Part shown: positions 26,597-35,594 of the stretch, piece by piece
Layout: each line of letters starts with the position of its first letter
How positions within the stretch are numbered: position 1 is the first letter of the stretch
NCBI GenBank assembly: GCA_020629375.1
Contig: JAHDDK010000010.1
Span: 45,506 to 87,551 of the forward strand
Source: Acidimicrobiales bacterium
Lineage (GTDB): Bacteria > Actinomycetota > Acidimicrobiia > Acidimicrobiales > SHLQ01
DNA length: 42,046 nucleotides
Direction: 5' to 3'
Translations under genes and position numbers: made by a program
Notes under the pieces: generated by a model
The model's input: the letters and a program-made list of their open reading frames with translations, nothing else
What the model was told of the DNA's origin: nothing
The model's database searches: none

Positions 26597-27504
26597 CAGA
26601 CCGAACGACCGCGCTTCTGGAGTTCCGAGACGACGGTCGCTGATGGAACACCTGCCGCGACAAGAACGGCAAGGCCAGCGCGGCCTTCCTTCGGATTCAG
26701 CTGCAAGGTCTTCTTCGCGAGTTTCAGTGCGCCGACCCGATCACCAAGCGATGCCTTGGCGAACGCCATCTGCCCGGTGATGCGGGCGAGGCCGACCGGC
26801 TCGGTCTCGAACTCCGGATAGCGATCGAGGATGTATTGCATCCCGTCGATTCGCATCTGCCACCGCTCGGAATAGAAGGATGCCGTATGCCAGCGGACCG
26901 TTGTCAATGCTTCGGGAAGGAGGATGATGTCGGTGATTCGCGCCGCACGGAGCAGCCACTCGTAGTCCTCTCCGTACCCGCCGGGAACGTCCTCGTCGAT
27001 GAGGCCCATCTGGTCGATCAGTTCGGCCCGGCGCATCAAGAATGTCGACGGGTGCGCCTCAAAGACGCGGCTCCGAAGAAGATCACGAAAGGTGACTCGA
27101 GGCTCTTCGCGGATCCGGACCGTCTCTTCGCCCTGGTACGACACGGTGACGCCCGAGCCAACGAAGTGCACGTCGGGGTTGGCGTCAAGGACCTCGACCT
27201 GTCGTCGAATCTTGTGGGGCTCCCACACGTCGTCATCGTCGCAGAACGCCACGAGGTCGCCGTCGGTAGCGAGCATCCCGGTATTGCGTGCGCCCTGCAG
27301 GCCAGGTCGGCGATCGTTCTTGACCACGGTGACTCGACGGTTTCCGTCACGGACCTCGAGTCCGAGATCCGGATCGGTCTGATCGAAGATGACGATCGTC
27401 TCGATGTCGCCGTCGTACTCCTGGGCGTCGATCGCGGCAAGGGTCTCGCGGAGAAGTTCGGGACGGTCTCGCGTGGCGACGATGGTGGTGATCGAGGGGG
27501 CCAT
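26596..27504 (-). CDS. Family 2 glycosyltransferase
   Basis: A GT-A fold inverting glycosyltransferase of 302 residues that probably adds one sugar to a lipid-linked repeat unit at the cytoplasmic membrane face. Visible features are the opening SITTIVATRDRPELLRETL, the nucleotide-sugar/metal DxD-type cluster AFCDDDDVWEP and the acceptor-side GGYGEDYEWLLRAA (the ED motif of GT2). I start at the ATG 27504 (MAPSITT), which shares one base with the previous stop (TGATG). The frame upstream lies inside the sulfotransferase gene. The C-terminal 60 residues contain a TPR-like helical stretch (AKASLGDRVGALKLAKKTLQLNPKEG, split here only by reading). Confidence 0.88.
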   Translation of the reverse strand: MAPSITTIVATRDRPELLRETLAAIDAQEYDGDIETIVIFDQTDPDLGLEVRDGNRRVTVVKNDRRPGLQGARNTGMLATDGDLVAFCDDDDVWEPHKIRRQVEVLDANPDVHFVGSGVTVSYQGEETVRIREEPRVTFRDLLRSRVFEAHPSTFLMRRAELIDQMGLIDEDVPGGYGEDYEWLLRAARITDIILLPEALTTVRWHTASFYSERWQMRIDGMQYILDRYPEFETEPVGLARITGQMAFAKASLGDRVGALKLAKKTLQLNPKEGRAGLAVLVAAGVPSATVVSELQKRGRSV

Positions 27505-29027
27505 CAGAGGTCCTTCGGGTAGCGGTAGCGACCGAGCATGGGCCGGGTCACACGGGTCACGAGGTCGCGCATCTTCGGGTCGAGATCTCCTCGCCATGCC
27601 TCGTCGGCGCGGATCTTCACGGGCTTTCGGTCGAGCCGTCGAGGGTTGCCGGCGACAGAGTGTCCTTCGCCCAAGATGAGCGGGGAGTCGCCGTCGAGCA
27701 GATCGGACGCGAGTTCATCCACGCCCGCAAAAGCGAAGATGTCATTGAGTGTGCCGGTCGGGTCGGCGACGAAATCTTCGTACCGAATGGTCACGGACCG
27801 GACGCCGAGTCGATCCATGTTCTGGAACGCCCAGTTGAACCACAACCAGCGCAACCCGATTCGGCCAGGATGCAACGTGTCCATGTCTCGATCTTCGCCA
27901 CGAACCTCGGGTCGCTTGACCGCTTTGGTCCAGGAGTGTGCGACGCCCCGCGGGTCGCGCACGAGGTGCAGGACGCGGAGATCGATTTCGGGAAGTTGGT
28001 GGAGAAGCAACGCGGTCGACACGTGTTTCGACGTGTCGACGATGACGGGTGCATCGCCGACCTCGAGCGCGGCCCGGAGGATCCGTGTGAGCACTGAGCC
28101 GTATTGCACGATGCTTGTCCCGACCGAACGGGACAGGTTGGGCTTGACGAGCGCCGGAATGAACCGTGTTCGGTCGACACGACGCTGGAGTGTGTGCATC
28201 CGTTCGCCGCTGAGGTGCGACCAGCCGCCGAAGGCTCGTTCGCCGACTTCGCTCCAAAAGGGGCACTCACTGAAGGGTTCGCCACATCCACAGAGGTTGT
28301 TCTCGATCAGTCCGCGTTCCCACATGTGCACGAGTTCGCCAATGTTGATCACGTGCGGATGCTCGTTGATCAGGTCGGAGATGATCGTGCTGCCCGAACG
28401 CGGAACCGATCCGACGTAGAGCACGGGCACGGGCTTCGGCGAGGCATGAAGCGGCACGACTTCGGCGAGATCTGCCGGAAGCGAACGAGCCCGCTCGCCG
28501 AGCAACTCGACCATCTGATCCTCGAAGTTGCTGATCGCAATGGCAGCGTGGCCATCGTCGGTTGCGATGCGTGAGCCGCCTCGGCCGACAGACTCGTCGA
28601 GCAGGCGGAACAGCTCGTCCTTTGTTCGGGCGAGATCAATGTCGCCGTGCCCTGCGAGACGTTCGCAGAAGTCGACTTGGTGATCGTTGACGTGCTCGTC
28701 GAATCGCTCTTCGCGCGGAACGACGATTGGCACGATGCCGTTGGCCCGACATTGAAGGATCGTTGCGGGCCCTCCTTGGCACACGACGACCGAAGCATCA
28801 CGGAACTCTTGGGCGAGCTCGGATCGACGCAGGTAATCGATGATCGAGTCGGCACGTTCGGAGGGGCCAGACGTCCCGTGCTGGACGAGGACCGAGCCCA
28901 CACCAGGGTCACCTTCGAGCCATTCGTCGATCCACCAGACCAGGCGATCGAAACGGTGATAGTCGGTGCCGACGATGACGAAGAGTCGTTCGATACCGGG
29001 GTCGCCAATGTGTTCGACGGTGCTCAC
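27504..29027 (-). CDS. Alg13-like glycosyltransferase domain fused to a sulfotransferase
   Basis: A 507-residue two-domain protein. Residues of about 10-150 resemble the GT28 C-terminal/Alg13/PssE domain (LFVIVGTDYHRFDRLV; CQGGPATILQCRANGI, 83-98; VPREERFDEHVNDHQ, 103-117), which binds the UDP-sugar and works with an Alg14 partner. Residues of about 202-500 form a PAPS sulfotransferase: loop GSVPRSGST (206-214), the cysteine-rich LCGCGEPFSECPFW (C246, C248, C255), VDTSKH and 3'-phosphate motif LVRDPRGVAHSW. The GTG start at 29027 overlaps the Alg14 stop (GTGA), with GGGAGG six bases upstream. The long upstream frame is only an overlap with the Alg14 gene. Whether sulfation follows glycosylation on the same acceptor is inference. 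Confidence 0.87.
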   Translation of the reverse strand: MSTVEHIGDPGIERLFVIVGTDYHRFDRLVWWIDEWLEGDPGVGSVLVQHGTSGPSERADSIIDYLRRSELAQEFRDASVVVCQGGPATILQCRANGIVPIVVPREERFDEHVNDHQVDFCERLAGHGDIDLARTKDELFRLLDESVGRGGSRIATDDGHAAIAISNFEDQMVELLGERARSLPADLAEVVPLHASPKPVPVLYVGSVPRSGSTIISDLINEHPHVINIGELVHMWERGLIENNLCGCGEPFSECPFWSEVGERAFGGWSHLSGERMHTLQRRVDRTRFIPALVKPNLSRSVGTSIVQYGSVLTRILRAALEVGDAPVIVDTSKHVSTALLLHQLPEIDLRVLHLVRDPRGVAHSWTKAVKRPEVRGEDRDMDTLHPGRIGLRWLWFNWAFQNMDRLGVRSVTIRYEDFVADPTGTLNDIFAFAGVDELASDLLDGDSPLILGEGHSVAGNPRRLDRKPVKIRADEAWRGDLDPKMRDLVTRVTRPMLGRYRYPKDL

Positions 29028-29527
29028 ATCAGCCTCCCGATGAGCTCTGCTCGTGGGTGAAACACGAGTTGATCTTCCCACTGAACCAGGAACTGGTGGG
29101 AGAGGGGGGCACAGAGCCGCGCCGTGAGCGCGGCATGATCGATCCGGTCGTAGCTCTCGATGTAGACGTTCTTCGTCCCCATCAACCGGCCGAGCAAGAA
29201 GAACGGGAAGGCCACTGCCGCCCCGGTCGAGACCAACACGTCTGGCCGCTCGCGGCGAAGGACCTTCCATGCCAACACGAAGTTGCGGAGCAGGTTCGGG
29301 ATGTTGCGAGTCGTCGGATAGTGCGCCCATTCGGCCCGCTCGTTCTCGAGTGGTTCGTGGCTGTCCGGCAGGTCGAAGGTGACCCAGAAACGATCGTGCT
29401 TCTCCCACCATGGCTTCAGGATGAGGAGCTGCGCGAGGTGCCCGCCGGAGGAGCCGACGAGTCCGATGTTGAGCGGTGTGTCCGAGTCAAAGACCTCGGC
29501 GGAATCGTCGGTGGGTCCGTCATTCAT
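29024..29527 (-). CDS. Alg14/PssD-like membrane partner of the glycosyltransferase
   Basis: A 167-residue protein of the Alg14/PssD/EpsE family. After an acidic start it shows GLVGSSGGHLAQLL, the glycine-rich hallmark, then PDVLVSTGAAVAFPFFLLGRL and the YIESYDRIDHAALTARL segment that contacts membrane lipid and partner. Members recruit the Alg13-type catalytic half and together add the second sugar to a lipid-linked glycan. The very next gene supplies that half, as in bacterial pssD-pssE and cps14F-14G pairs. GGAGAG about seven bases before the ATG supports the start. It is the first gene of the operon. Confidence 0.87.
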   Translation of the reverse strand: MNDGPTDDSAEVFDSDTPLNIGLVGSSGGHLAQLLILKPWWEKHDRFWVTFDLPDSHEPLENERAEWAHYPTTRNIPNLLRNFVLAWKVLRRERPDVLVSTGAAVAFPFFLLGRLMGTKNVYIESYDRIDHAALTARLCAPLSHQFLVQWEDQLVFHPRAELIGRLM

Positions 29528-29850
29528 GAAGTTCTCTCCAGCCGGCCGTAGCAGTCGCAGTGTCGATGCCTCGCCGGATAGCCGACGTGCCGCGTCTCAC
29601 TCACCGAGTCGATGTCGCTCTCTGCAGCAAGGATCGGTTGAGCGGGCGCGATGTTTAGGGGGTAACCCGGCAACGGAAATGACGCACAGGACCACCAGAA
29701 AGTCGCAGCCCCGCCAACACCACTCCGCCGCCCTGCCGACGACAGGTCACAATCACCCAGCGATGGTCGCGATCACCCTACGACACGGCTCCCCTACTCT
29801 TGACCGTAGGCGCCCGACGCCGATGAAGAACCATGCCCCGGAAGGCCCCG
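29528..29850. other. Divergent intergenic region, alg14-like gene and GH26 lipoprotein
   Basis: About 320 bases without a convincing gene. It must hold promoters for the minus-strand glycan operon and the plus-strand GH26 gene. TACTCT at 29795-29800 fits the TANNNT -10 form for the plus strand, without a clear -35. GGAAGG at 29840-29845 is the ribosome binding site that favours the ATG at 29851. Confidence 0.35.
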
Positions 29851-30936
29851 ATGACTTCTCGTTCCTCCCGTCCATTGCGGCGACGCCTGGCGGCGACCCT
29901 GGTGGTCGTGGCGCTCGCTGCCGCCGCGTGCTCCGGCTCTGACGACGCTGCGCAGACGACGACCACGACCACCTCCAGCACCACTTCGACAACGACGACC
30001 ACGATCACCACCACGACCGACGCCGCCACGACCCCCGATGAGGTGGTCGCTGGGGACGACCCCTGGGCGATCGATGCCCCCGGTGCCGACCTCGACGGCG
30101 TACTGCTCGGATTCGCCACCGGTCTGACCACCGCAGAACGGGCGCCTCGCTACCGCCAAATCGAAGCCGACGCCGGGCGCGCCTACGACATCGGCCATGT
30201 CTTCCACGCCTGGGACAAGGCCATCCCGACCGTCGACGACCTCATGCATCTCGAGGACGGGCGCCTGCTCATGATCTCCTGGAACGGCACCGACACCATC
30301 GAGATCGCGGGAGGTGTTCACGACGACTGGATCCGCGAGCAGGCTCGAGCCGTCGCCGACCTGGAGCGTCGCGTCCTTCTGCGGTGGCTCTGGGAAATGG
30401 ACGGTAATCGCCGCCGTGCCTGGGTCCATTCGGGCCCGGACTTCGTGGCCGCTTGGAATCACGTTCGCACGATCTTCTTCGAGGAAGGCGCCACCAACGC
30501 CGAGTGGGTCTGGTGCCCGAACGAGTTCTTGTTCCACGACGGAGGAGACCCCGACATCTGGTACCCCGGCGACGAGGCGGTCGATTGGCTGTGTGCGGAC
30601 GGATACAACTGGGGAACGTCGGTCGACTCACCCGAATGGACCGACTTCGGCGAGATGTTCCGTGACTTCCACGACTGGGCCGCGCCGCGAGGGCTGCCCA
30701 TGATGATCGGCGAGACCGGCGTCGCCGAAGCAGAACCCGGAGCAAAAGCGGACTGGATTCGGACCATCCCTGATGAGCTCGAGAACGAACTACCGGAGAT
30801 CGACGCCCTCGTCTGGTTTGACATCGACTGGACGGACTTCGGATTCGACGACTTCCGAGTCGATACCAGCCCCGAGAGCTACGACGCCTGGATCGAGATA
30901 AGCAACGACTCTCGTCTCAACGCCGTTCAGCGCTGA
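29851..30936 (+). CDS. GH26-like lipoprotein glycosidase
   Basis: A 361-residue probable lipoprotein. A basic start and hydrophobic run end in AAAAC with C27 as lipidation site, followed by a Thr-rich spacer (about 36-62) that would hold the domain off the membrane. Residues of about 75-350 resemble glycoside hydrolase family 26 (beta-mannanase clan). The proposed acid/base E182 is in RWLWEMDG and the nucleophile E288 in MMIGETG, with VWCPNE and the late FRVDTSPESYDAW also family-like. The usual His before the acid/base Glu is Trp here. I prefer the ATG 29851 because GGAAGG lies five bases upstream; 29833 is in frame but has no such site. It is transcribed away from the glycan operon. Confidence 0.8.
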   Translation: MTSRSSRPLRRRLAATLVVVALAAAACSGSDDAAQTTTTTTSSTTSTTTTTITTTTDAATTPDEVVAGDDPWAIDAPGADLDGVLLGFATGLTTAERAPRYRQIEADAGRAYDIGHVFHAWDKAIPTVDDLMHLEDGRLLMISWNGTDTIEIAGGVHDDWIREQARAVADLERRVLLRWLWEMDGNRRRAWVHSGPDFVAAWNHVRTIFFEEGATNAEWVWCPNEFLFHDGGDPDIWYPGDEAVDWLCADGYNWGTSVDSPEWTDFGEMFRDFHDWAAPRGLPMMIGETGVAEAEPGAKADWIRTIPDELENELPEIDALVWFDIDWTDFGFDDFRVDTSPESYDAWIEISNDSRLNAVQR

Positions 30937-31030
30937 TACTCGCTGCTAGTTCGCGCCGTGCCGGCGCTCATACGCAGATACTCGCTGCTAGTTCGCGCCG
31001 TGCCGGCGCTCATACGCAGATACTCGCTGC
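30935..31030. repeat. 42-base tandem repeat, 2.3 copies, each with a hairpin
   Basis: Units at 30935-30976 and 30977-31018 are identical, and a third partial copy covers 31019-31030. The first copy begins inside the stop codon of the GH26 gene. Each full unit holds a perfect GC-rich hairpin, GCGCCG-TGC-CGGCGC (30953-30967 and 30995-31009). The array fills the gap between the convergent GH26 and rmlB genes, so it may end both transcripts, although no T tract follows. Confidence 0.85.
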
Positions 31031-31037
31031 GACGGCG

Positions 31038-32048
31038 TCAGCCTTTGCGGGTGGTGGCACCGCTGCTGCGGAGTGGTGCCCACCATTCCTCGTTCGCGAG
31101 GTACCACGCCACCGTGTGGGCCAGGCCCTCATCGAAGGTCACCGAGGGTTTCCAGCCGAGCTCATCACGGAGCTTCGAGAAGTCGACGGCGTAGCGCAGA
31201 TCATGTCCCGGACGGTCCCGGACGAACTCGATGAGCGAACGGCGGTCGCCGCCACCGAGAGCCGCATCGACCTGATCGCAGATCGCATGGACAACGTCGA
31301 GATTCGAACGCTCCGAGTCACCGCCGACGTTGTAGGTCTCTCCAAGTCGTCCCGACTCGAACACGAGCGTCAGCGCTACTGCATGGTCCTCGACGAAGAG
31401 CCAGTCCCGGACGTTCTCCCCCGTGCCGTAGACGGGCAACGACTCGTTCGCTGCAGCACGGAGAATCATGAGCGGCATCATCTTCTCGGGGAACTGAAAC
31501 AACCCGTAGTTGTTCGAACAGTTCGTGACCACGACGGGGAGGTCGAAGGTCTCTCCCCATGCACGCACGAGATGATCCGACGACGCTTTGCTCGCCGAAT
31601 ACGGCGAACGCGGGTCGTAAGGCGACGATTCGGTGAAGGCGTCTGCATCCATCGTGAGCGATCCGAACACCTCGTCGGTGGAGATGTGATGAAACCGTTC
31701 GAGTTCGTGGTGGCGAGCGAGTTCGAGCAGGTTGAACGTGCCGAGCACGTTCGTTTCGATGAACGCCTGAGGCCCCTCGATCGATCGATCGACATGGCTC
31801 TCGGCGGCGAGGTGCATCACGCCATCCGGCGCATGGGTCTCGAAGACTTTGGCGAGCGCGTCACGGTCACGGATGTCGCAGGTCACCTGTTCGTAGCGGG
31901 GGTCGTCGGCGACCGACGCCACTGAACCATGCGTGGCCGCATAGGTCATCGAATCGAGGTTGACGACCGAATGATCAGTGTTGTTGATCAGGTTCCGGAC
32001 GACGGCCGATCCGATGAATCCGCAACCGCCGGTGACGAGGATCTTCAT
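31038..32048 (-). CDS. rmlB: dTDP-glucose 4,6-dehydratase
   Basis: Converts dTDP-glucose to dTDP-4-keto-6-deoxyglucose, the precursor of rhamnose and other deoxysugars. This extended SDR has 336 residues. It shows the NAD+ motif GGCGFIG (7-13), [12 protein letters not shown], the catalytic [23 protein letters not shown] (Tyr/Lys pair), NCSNNYG and [10 protein letters not shown], which is the full RmlB signature. Its ATG at 32048 overlaps the rmlA stop by four bases (ATGA). The frame upstream is rmlA sequence. rmlC and rmlD are not in the window, so the final sugar is undetermined. Confidence 0.95.
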   Translation of the reverse strand: MKILVTGGCGFIGSAVVRNLINNTDHSVVNLDSMTYAATHGSVASVADDPRYEQVTCDIRDRDALAKVFETHAPDGVMHLAAESHVDRSIEGPQAFIETNVLGTFNLLELARHHELERFHHISTDEVFGSLTMDADAFTESSPYDPRSPYSASKASSDHLVRAWGETFDLPVVVTNCSNNYGLFQFPEKMMPLMILRAAANESLPVYGTGENVRDWLFVEDHAVALTLVFESGRLGETYNVGGDSERSNLDVVHAICDQVDAALGGGDRRSLIEFVRDRPGHDLRYAVDFSKLRDELGWKPSVTFDEGLAHTVAWYLANEEWWAPLRSSGATTRKG

Positions 32049-32911
32049 GATTCCACCAGACTCAGCAGGTACTGACCGTACGTGTTGTTGGACATCATCT
32101 TTCCTCGCTTCTCCAACATCGCCATGTCGATCCACCCGTTCTTCAGGGCGATCTGTTCGAGACAGGCGATGTAGGCGCTCTGGCGTCGTTGGATGACACG
32201 CACGAATTCCGTTGCCTCGGAGAGCGAATCGAACGTGCCCGTGTCGAACCAGGCATGCCCGCGACCGAGGCGAATCACGTTGAGCAGCCCCTCGTCGAGG
32301 TACTTCTGGTTGACATCGGTGATCTCGAGCTCGCCACGAGGAGACGGCTCGATCGATTTCGTCACATCGACGATCTGGTTGTCGTAGAAGTACACGCCGG
32401 TCACGGCGAGGTTGCTCTTGGGCTCGTCCGGCTTCTCCTCCAGCGAGACGGCCTTGCCGTCACGATCGATCTCGACGATGCCGAATCGCTGCGGATCGGA
32501 GACCTCGTACGCGAACACGGATGCGCCTTCTTGCCGAGCAGCAGCACCACGAAGCAGCTGCGGCAGGCCCGATCCCCAAAAGAGATTGTCACCGAGGATG
32601 AGCGATGCCCCGCTGTTGCCGATGAAGTCTTCACCGATCAGGAACGCTTGAGCGAGACCACCAGGCTCGGGCTGGACGGCGTAGCTGAGGTTCACGCCAA
32701 ACTGGGATCCATCGAGCAAGAGCCGCTGGAACTGATCGTTGTCTTCCGGCGTCGTGATGATCAAGATGTCCTGGATGCCCGCAAGCATGAGGATCGACAA
32801 CGGGTAGTAGATCATCGGCTTGTCGTAAACCGGTAGCAGCTGCTTGGAGCAGCCGAACGTGATGGGGTGGAGTCGCGACCCCGTGCCCCCTGCGAGCACG
32901 ATTCCCTTCAC
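32045..32911 (-). CDS. rmlA: Glucose-1-phosphate thymidylyltransferase
   Basis: Makes dTDP-glucose from glucose-1-phosphate and dTTP, supplying RmlB. The 288-residue protein starts with the nucleotidyl-transfer signature [15 protein letters not shown], then [18 protein letters not shown], and contains [19 protein letters not shown] and [15 protein letters not shown]. It ends in the family's [11 protein letters not shown]. The GTG start at 32911 overlaps the preceding SDR stop by four bases (GTGA), with AAGGACGG upstream. The ATG further up in the frame lies inside the SDR gene and adds unlike residues. Confidence 0.95.
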   Translation of the reverse strand: MKGIVLAGGTGSRLHPITFGCSKQLLPVYDKPMIYYPLSILMLAGIQDILIITTPEDNDQFQRLLLDGSQFGVNLSYAVQPEPGGLAQAFLIGEDFIGNSGASLILGDNLFWGSGLPQLLRGAAARQEGASVFAYEVSDPQRFGIVEIDRDGKAVSLEEKPDEPKSNLAVTGVYFYDNQIVDVTKSIEPSPRGELEITDVNQKYLDEGLLNVIRLGRGHAWFDTGTFDSLSEATEFVRVIQRRQSAYIACLEQIALKNGWIDMAMLEKRGKMMSNNTYGQYLLSLVES

Positions 32912-33843
32912 CGGACACCGTCCTTCGGGCCATCGCCCGTGTCGTTCTTGAACGGCTCGCAAATGCTGCGAACCGAGTGCTCGAGCGGACGAAACGTCGG
33001 CGCGAACTCCTCGACGAGTCTTGTCGTGTCGAGCACGATGTGATGGGGATCCCCCGCCTGAATCTCATAGTCGGCCTCGACTCCGAGCACGTCGGCGACG
33101 GTTTCGACCACTTCGAGATTGGTGTACACGTTCGACGAGCAGGCGTTGTACACATTGTGGGCTCGCTCAGGACGCCGCCCCACAGCGAGGATGAGGGACG
33201 CGAGGTCGGCGCTGTCGATGTACCCGCGGAGGTCTGTCCCGCCGTTGAAGAGATTCACGGTTTCGCCAGCCGAGAACCGGTCAGCAGCGTGCTGAACGAG
33301 TCCCTGACCCCGATACCCGCCGCGCCGCACACCGATCACCGTGCTGCAACGCAAGGCGGTCACCGTGTTGTCACCAGTTGCTTCGAGCACGTTGAGCAGC
33401 TGCTCCTCGGCGAGCTTGATGGCGCCGTAGACCGTATTCGGTTGTGCCAACGTCGTTTCGGCGACCGGCTCGGGGCCCTGCGGGCCGTAGCAGGCGCCGC
33501 CCGACGACGTCAGGACGACGTGGAGGCCGCTCAGTTGCGAACACACCTCGACGATCTCTGTGATCGCACGAGCCGCGGGTGCAAGGAGCGTCGAGATGCG
33601 ATGGGGAGGGCATCGCGGGTCGGGTGACCCGGTCGCGACGACGAGGATGCCGTCGGGTTTCACGATGTCGACGAGCGCGCCCGATCCGACGTCGCCGAAG
33701 ATGCACTCGATCCGATCATCAGCAAGATACGCGTCCGGAAAGGATCGGCTCACGACGCGGATCGAAGACGCCCCGCCATCGATCGCCTGATCGATTACCG
33801 CAGAGGCGATCAACCCGCAGCCCAAGATTGTGAGATCGGACAT
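32908..33843 (-). CDS. NAD-dependent epimerase/dehydratase (extended SDR)
   Basis: A 311-residue extended short-chain dehydrogenase/reductase. The Rossmann motif is slightly altered (GCGLIASAV), the Ser of the triad is in [10 protein letters not shown] and the YxxxK pair in [11 protein letters not shown], and the substrate-side GYRGQGLVQ...YIDSADLA follows. The closest functional class is UDP- or dTDP-sugar 4-epimerase or 4-reductase. Placed directly before rmlA and rmlB, it may act on dTDP-4-keto-6-deoxyglucose or prepare another activated sugar. The exact reaction is unknown. It starts five bases after the Wzz/Wzc-like gene. Confidence 0.82.
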   Translation of the reverse strand: MSDLTILGCGLIASAVIDQAIDGGASSIRVVSRSFPDAYLADDRIECIFGDVGSGALVDIVKPDGILVVATGSPDPRCPPHRISTLLAPAARAITEIVEVCSQLSGLHVVLTSSGGACYGPQGPEPVAETTLAQPNTVYGAIKLAEEQLLNVLEATGDNTVTALRCSTVIGVRRGGYRGQGLVQHAADRFSAGETVNLFNGGTDLRGYIDSADLASLILAVGRRPERAHNVYNACSSNVYTNLEVVETVADVLGVEADYEIQAGDPHHIVLDTTRLVEEFAPTFRPLEHSVRSICEPFKNDTGDGPKDGVR

Positions 33844-33848
33844 GTCGT

Positions 33849-35594
33849 TCAGGCCTGGTCGGCGCTCGGGATGTCTCCACGGGCTTCGACCGGGGTGGCC
33901 TGCGGAGGCCCGGAGGCTCCCTCGGGCTCGCCGAGTTCGGACGGCGCGGCGAGACGATGTAGGGACTCGAAGGTCCCGTCGGTGCCAGTGGCCGGAGTAC
34001 TGCGGACTGTGCCGGGCACGCCGGTCGGCACGCGGACCGATCCGATGTCGCCAGAACCCGACGGGAGCAGCGACAGACGGCTGGTGCGGTTGAGGATGGC
34101 GCCCGCGATGTCTGCCTGGACGTTGAGCAACTGCACGCGTAGTTCGGTGAGCTGGCTGCGACGGGTGCGACCGACCGCAGCGAGGATGTAAACGGCGTCG
34201 GCGACCGATGCGAGCAGCAGGCCGTCAGCGTGGGTCAGCGCAGGAGGCGAGTCGAAGACGATCATCATGTTGCGTTCTTGGGCAGCGGTGAGCAGCGACG
34301 CAAGCCCGTTGCTCGACAGCGACGGGGGCGAGCCCGTGCCGGTCGGCATGACGTGGATGCCGAGGCGTTCCTCGGTTTGGGCGATGGCCGTCCGAGCCGA
34401 CTCGAGATCGACGTTGCTCCGGAGGAAGTCGTTGAGACCCGGCTGGCTGGCGAGCCCGAAGAGCCGATCGACCGCCGTATTTCGGCGGTCGGCCGCGACG
34501 AGCAATACCTGGCGCCCTGACTGAGCCAACGCGAGAGCCATATTGACCGCAGCGGTTGTTCGACCTTCCTTCTCGTTGGCACCGGTCACCGTGATCGAAT
34601 CGACGACGTAGCCGTTGCGAGGTGCGAGGGTCGCCGCTGCGAGCCGGCGGAACGCTTCGGCACCAGGAGTGTGAGAACTGACGGCGGTGACGAGCGCTGG
34701 GCTGTCTTCGGTGATCCGGGGAATGTCTCCCAGAACCGGAACGCCAAGGTCCAGTTCGGTCTCGGCAGCGCTCGACAGTCGACGGTCCAACCGGTCGCTC
34801 AGAACGGCCGCGGTGCCGCCGAGCAGGAGCCCCATGAGGACACCGGCGATGATCGCGAACGCCCGTGGGATGCCCGAGGAGTCCTCTTCGGGGGTGCTCG
34901 CCGGGGACAGGACGCGTCCGATGTCGAGCGGCGTACCGTCGGTGAGGTTGAGCTCCGAACGAATCCCAAGGCGTTCGGGCTCGAGACGACGAAGACGGAT
35001 CTCGGCAAGGGTGTACTCGACGGTTTCTTCGTCAAAGGTCGTCAGGATCGCTTCTTCGTTCTGAATCCGGAGATCCAGGTCGGCGAGCTGCGCTTCGAGG
35101 CGATCGACCTTCGACTGGCGCACGGCCGCTGCCCGCTCCTCGCGTGCGTCGAGGTAGACCTCGGCGGAGAGCTGAACGATGCCGCTCGCCTCGTCGGGGC
35201 TGTCGCCACGGTACAGAAACTCAAGAATCTGCGTGTTGCAGTCCGTCGTGACGATGACCGCGCCCGAATCGAGACATGCGCTCACCAGCAGGTTCTCACG
35301 CCACTCGTCCAACGTGAGTGCGCCGTCGATCTCCCCGGACGCCTCGACGACTCGATCGCCGAGCGATGCGGCGACGAGCGCTTCTGTTTCTTCGGAGATG
35401 GGATCGTTGATCCGGCCGACATCAGCTTCGCTCGGAACGAGCTGGACCGACGCACGCGATTCGTAGAAGTTTCGCTGAGCCGGAGCGAACAGCACCGCCA
35501 AGATGGTGCAGGCCACGACGGCGAGAACGATCATCCACCAGCTGCGTCGCAGGATTCGACCGTAATGGCCGAGTTCGAGTTCGTCGTTGTTCAT
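33849..35594 (-). CDS. Wzz/Wzc-like polysaccharide co-polymerase with degenerate BY-kinase domain
   Basis: A 581-residue polysaccharide co-polymerase controlling chain length and export. It has a Wzz domain with a membrane helix at about 19-37, a coiled-coil-prone periplasmic part (about 140-215) and a second helix at about 244-266. A cytoplasmic ATPase domain resembling bacterial tyrosine kinases starts near 335. That domain is unusual: where kinases have a P-loop lysine (EGKS/T), this one reads EGRTT with R345. Walker A' is VLLVAADRR and Walker B is MMIVFDSPP. The last tyrosine is Y469, so the autophosphorylated Tyr-rich tail is absent. It may be a scaffold rather than an active kinase. The ATG at 35594 has AGGAAG nine bases upstream. 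First gene of the rmlAB operon. Confidence 0.85.
   Translation of the reverse strand: MNNDELELGHYGRILRRSWWMIVLAVVACTILAVLFAPAQRNFYESRASVQLVPSEADVGRINDPISEETEALVAASLGDRVVEASGEIDGALTLDEWRENLLVSACLDSGAVIVTTDCNTQILEFLYRGDSPDEASGIVQLSAEVYLDAREERAAAVRQSKVDRLEAQLADLDLRIQNEEAILTTFDEETVEYTLAEIRLRRLEPERLGIRSELNLTDGTPLDIGRVLSPASTPEEDSSGIPRAFAIIAGVLMGLLLGGTAAVLSDRLDRRLSSAAETELDLGVPVLGDIPRITEDSPALVTAVSSHTPGAEAFRRLAAATLAPRNGYVVDSITVTGANEKEGRTTAAVNMALALAQSGRQVLLVAADRRNTAVDRLFGLASQPGLNDFLRSNVDLESARTAIAQTEERLGIHVMPTGTGSPPSLSSNGLASLLTAAQERNMMIVFDSPPALTHADGLLLASVADAVYILAAVGRTRRSQLTELRVQLLNVQADIAGAILNRTSRLSLLPSGSGDIGSVRVPTGVPGTVRSTPATGTDGTFESLHRLAAPSELGEPEGASGPPQATPVEARGDIPSADQA

Noticed and set aside
29028..29411. 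N-terminal extension of the Alg13-sulfotransferase fusion
   Set aside because: It overlaps the Alg14-like gene in another frame and lacks family similarity; the GTG at 29027 has a good ribosome binding site and the usual overlap.
30935..31030. CRISPR-like array
   Set aside because: The copies are directly adjacent with no spacers, only 2.3 units exist, and no cas genes are present.
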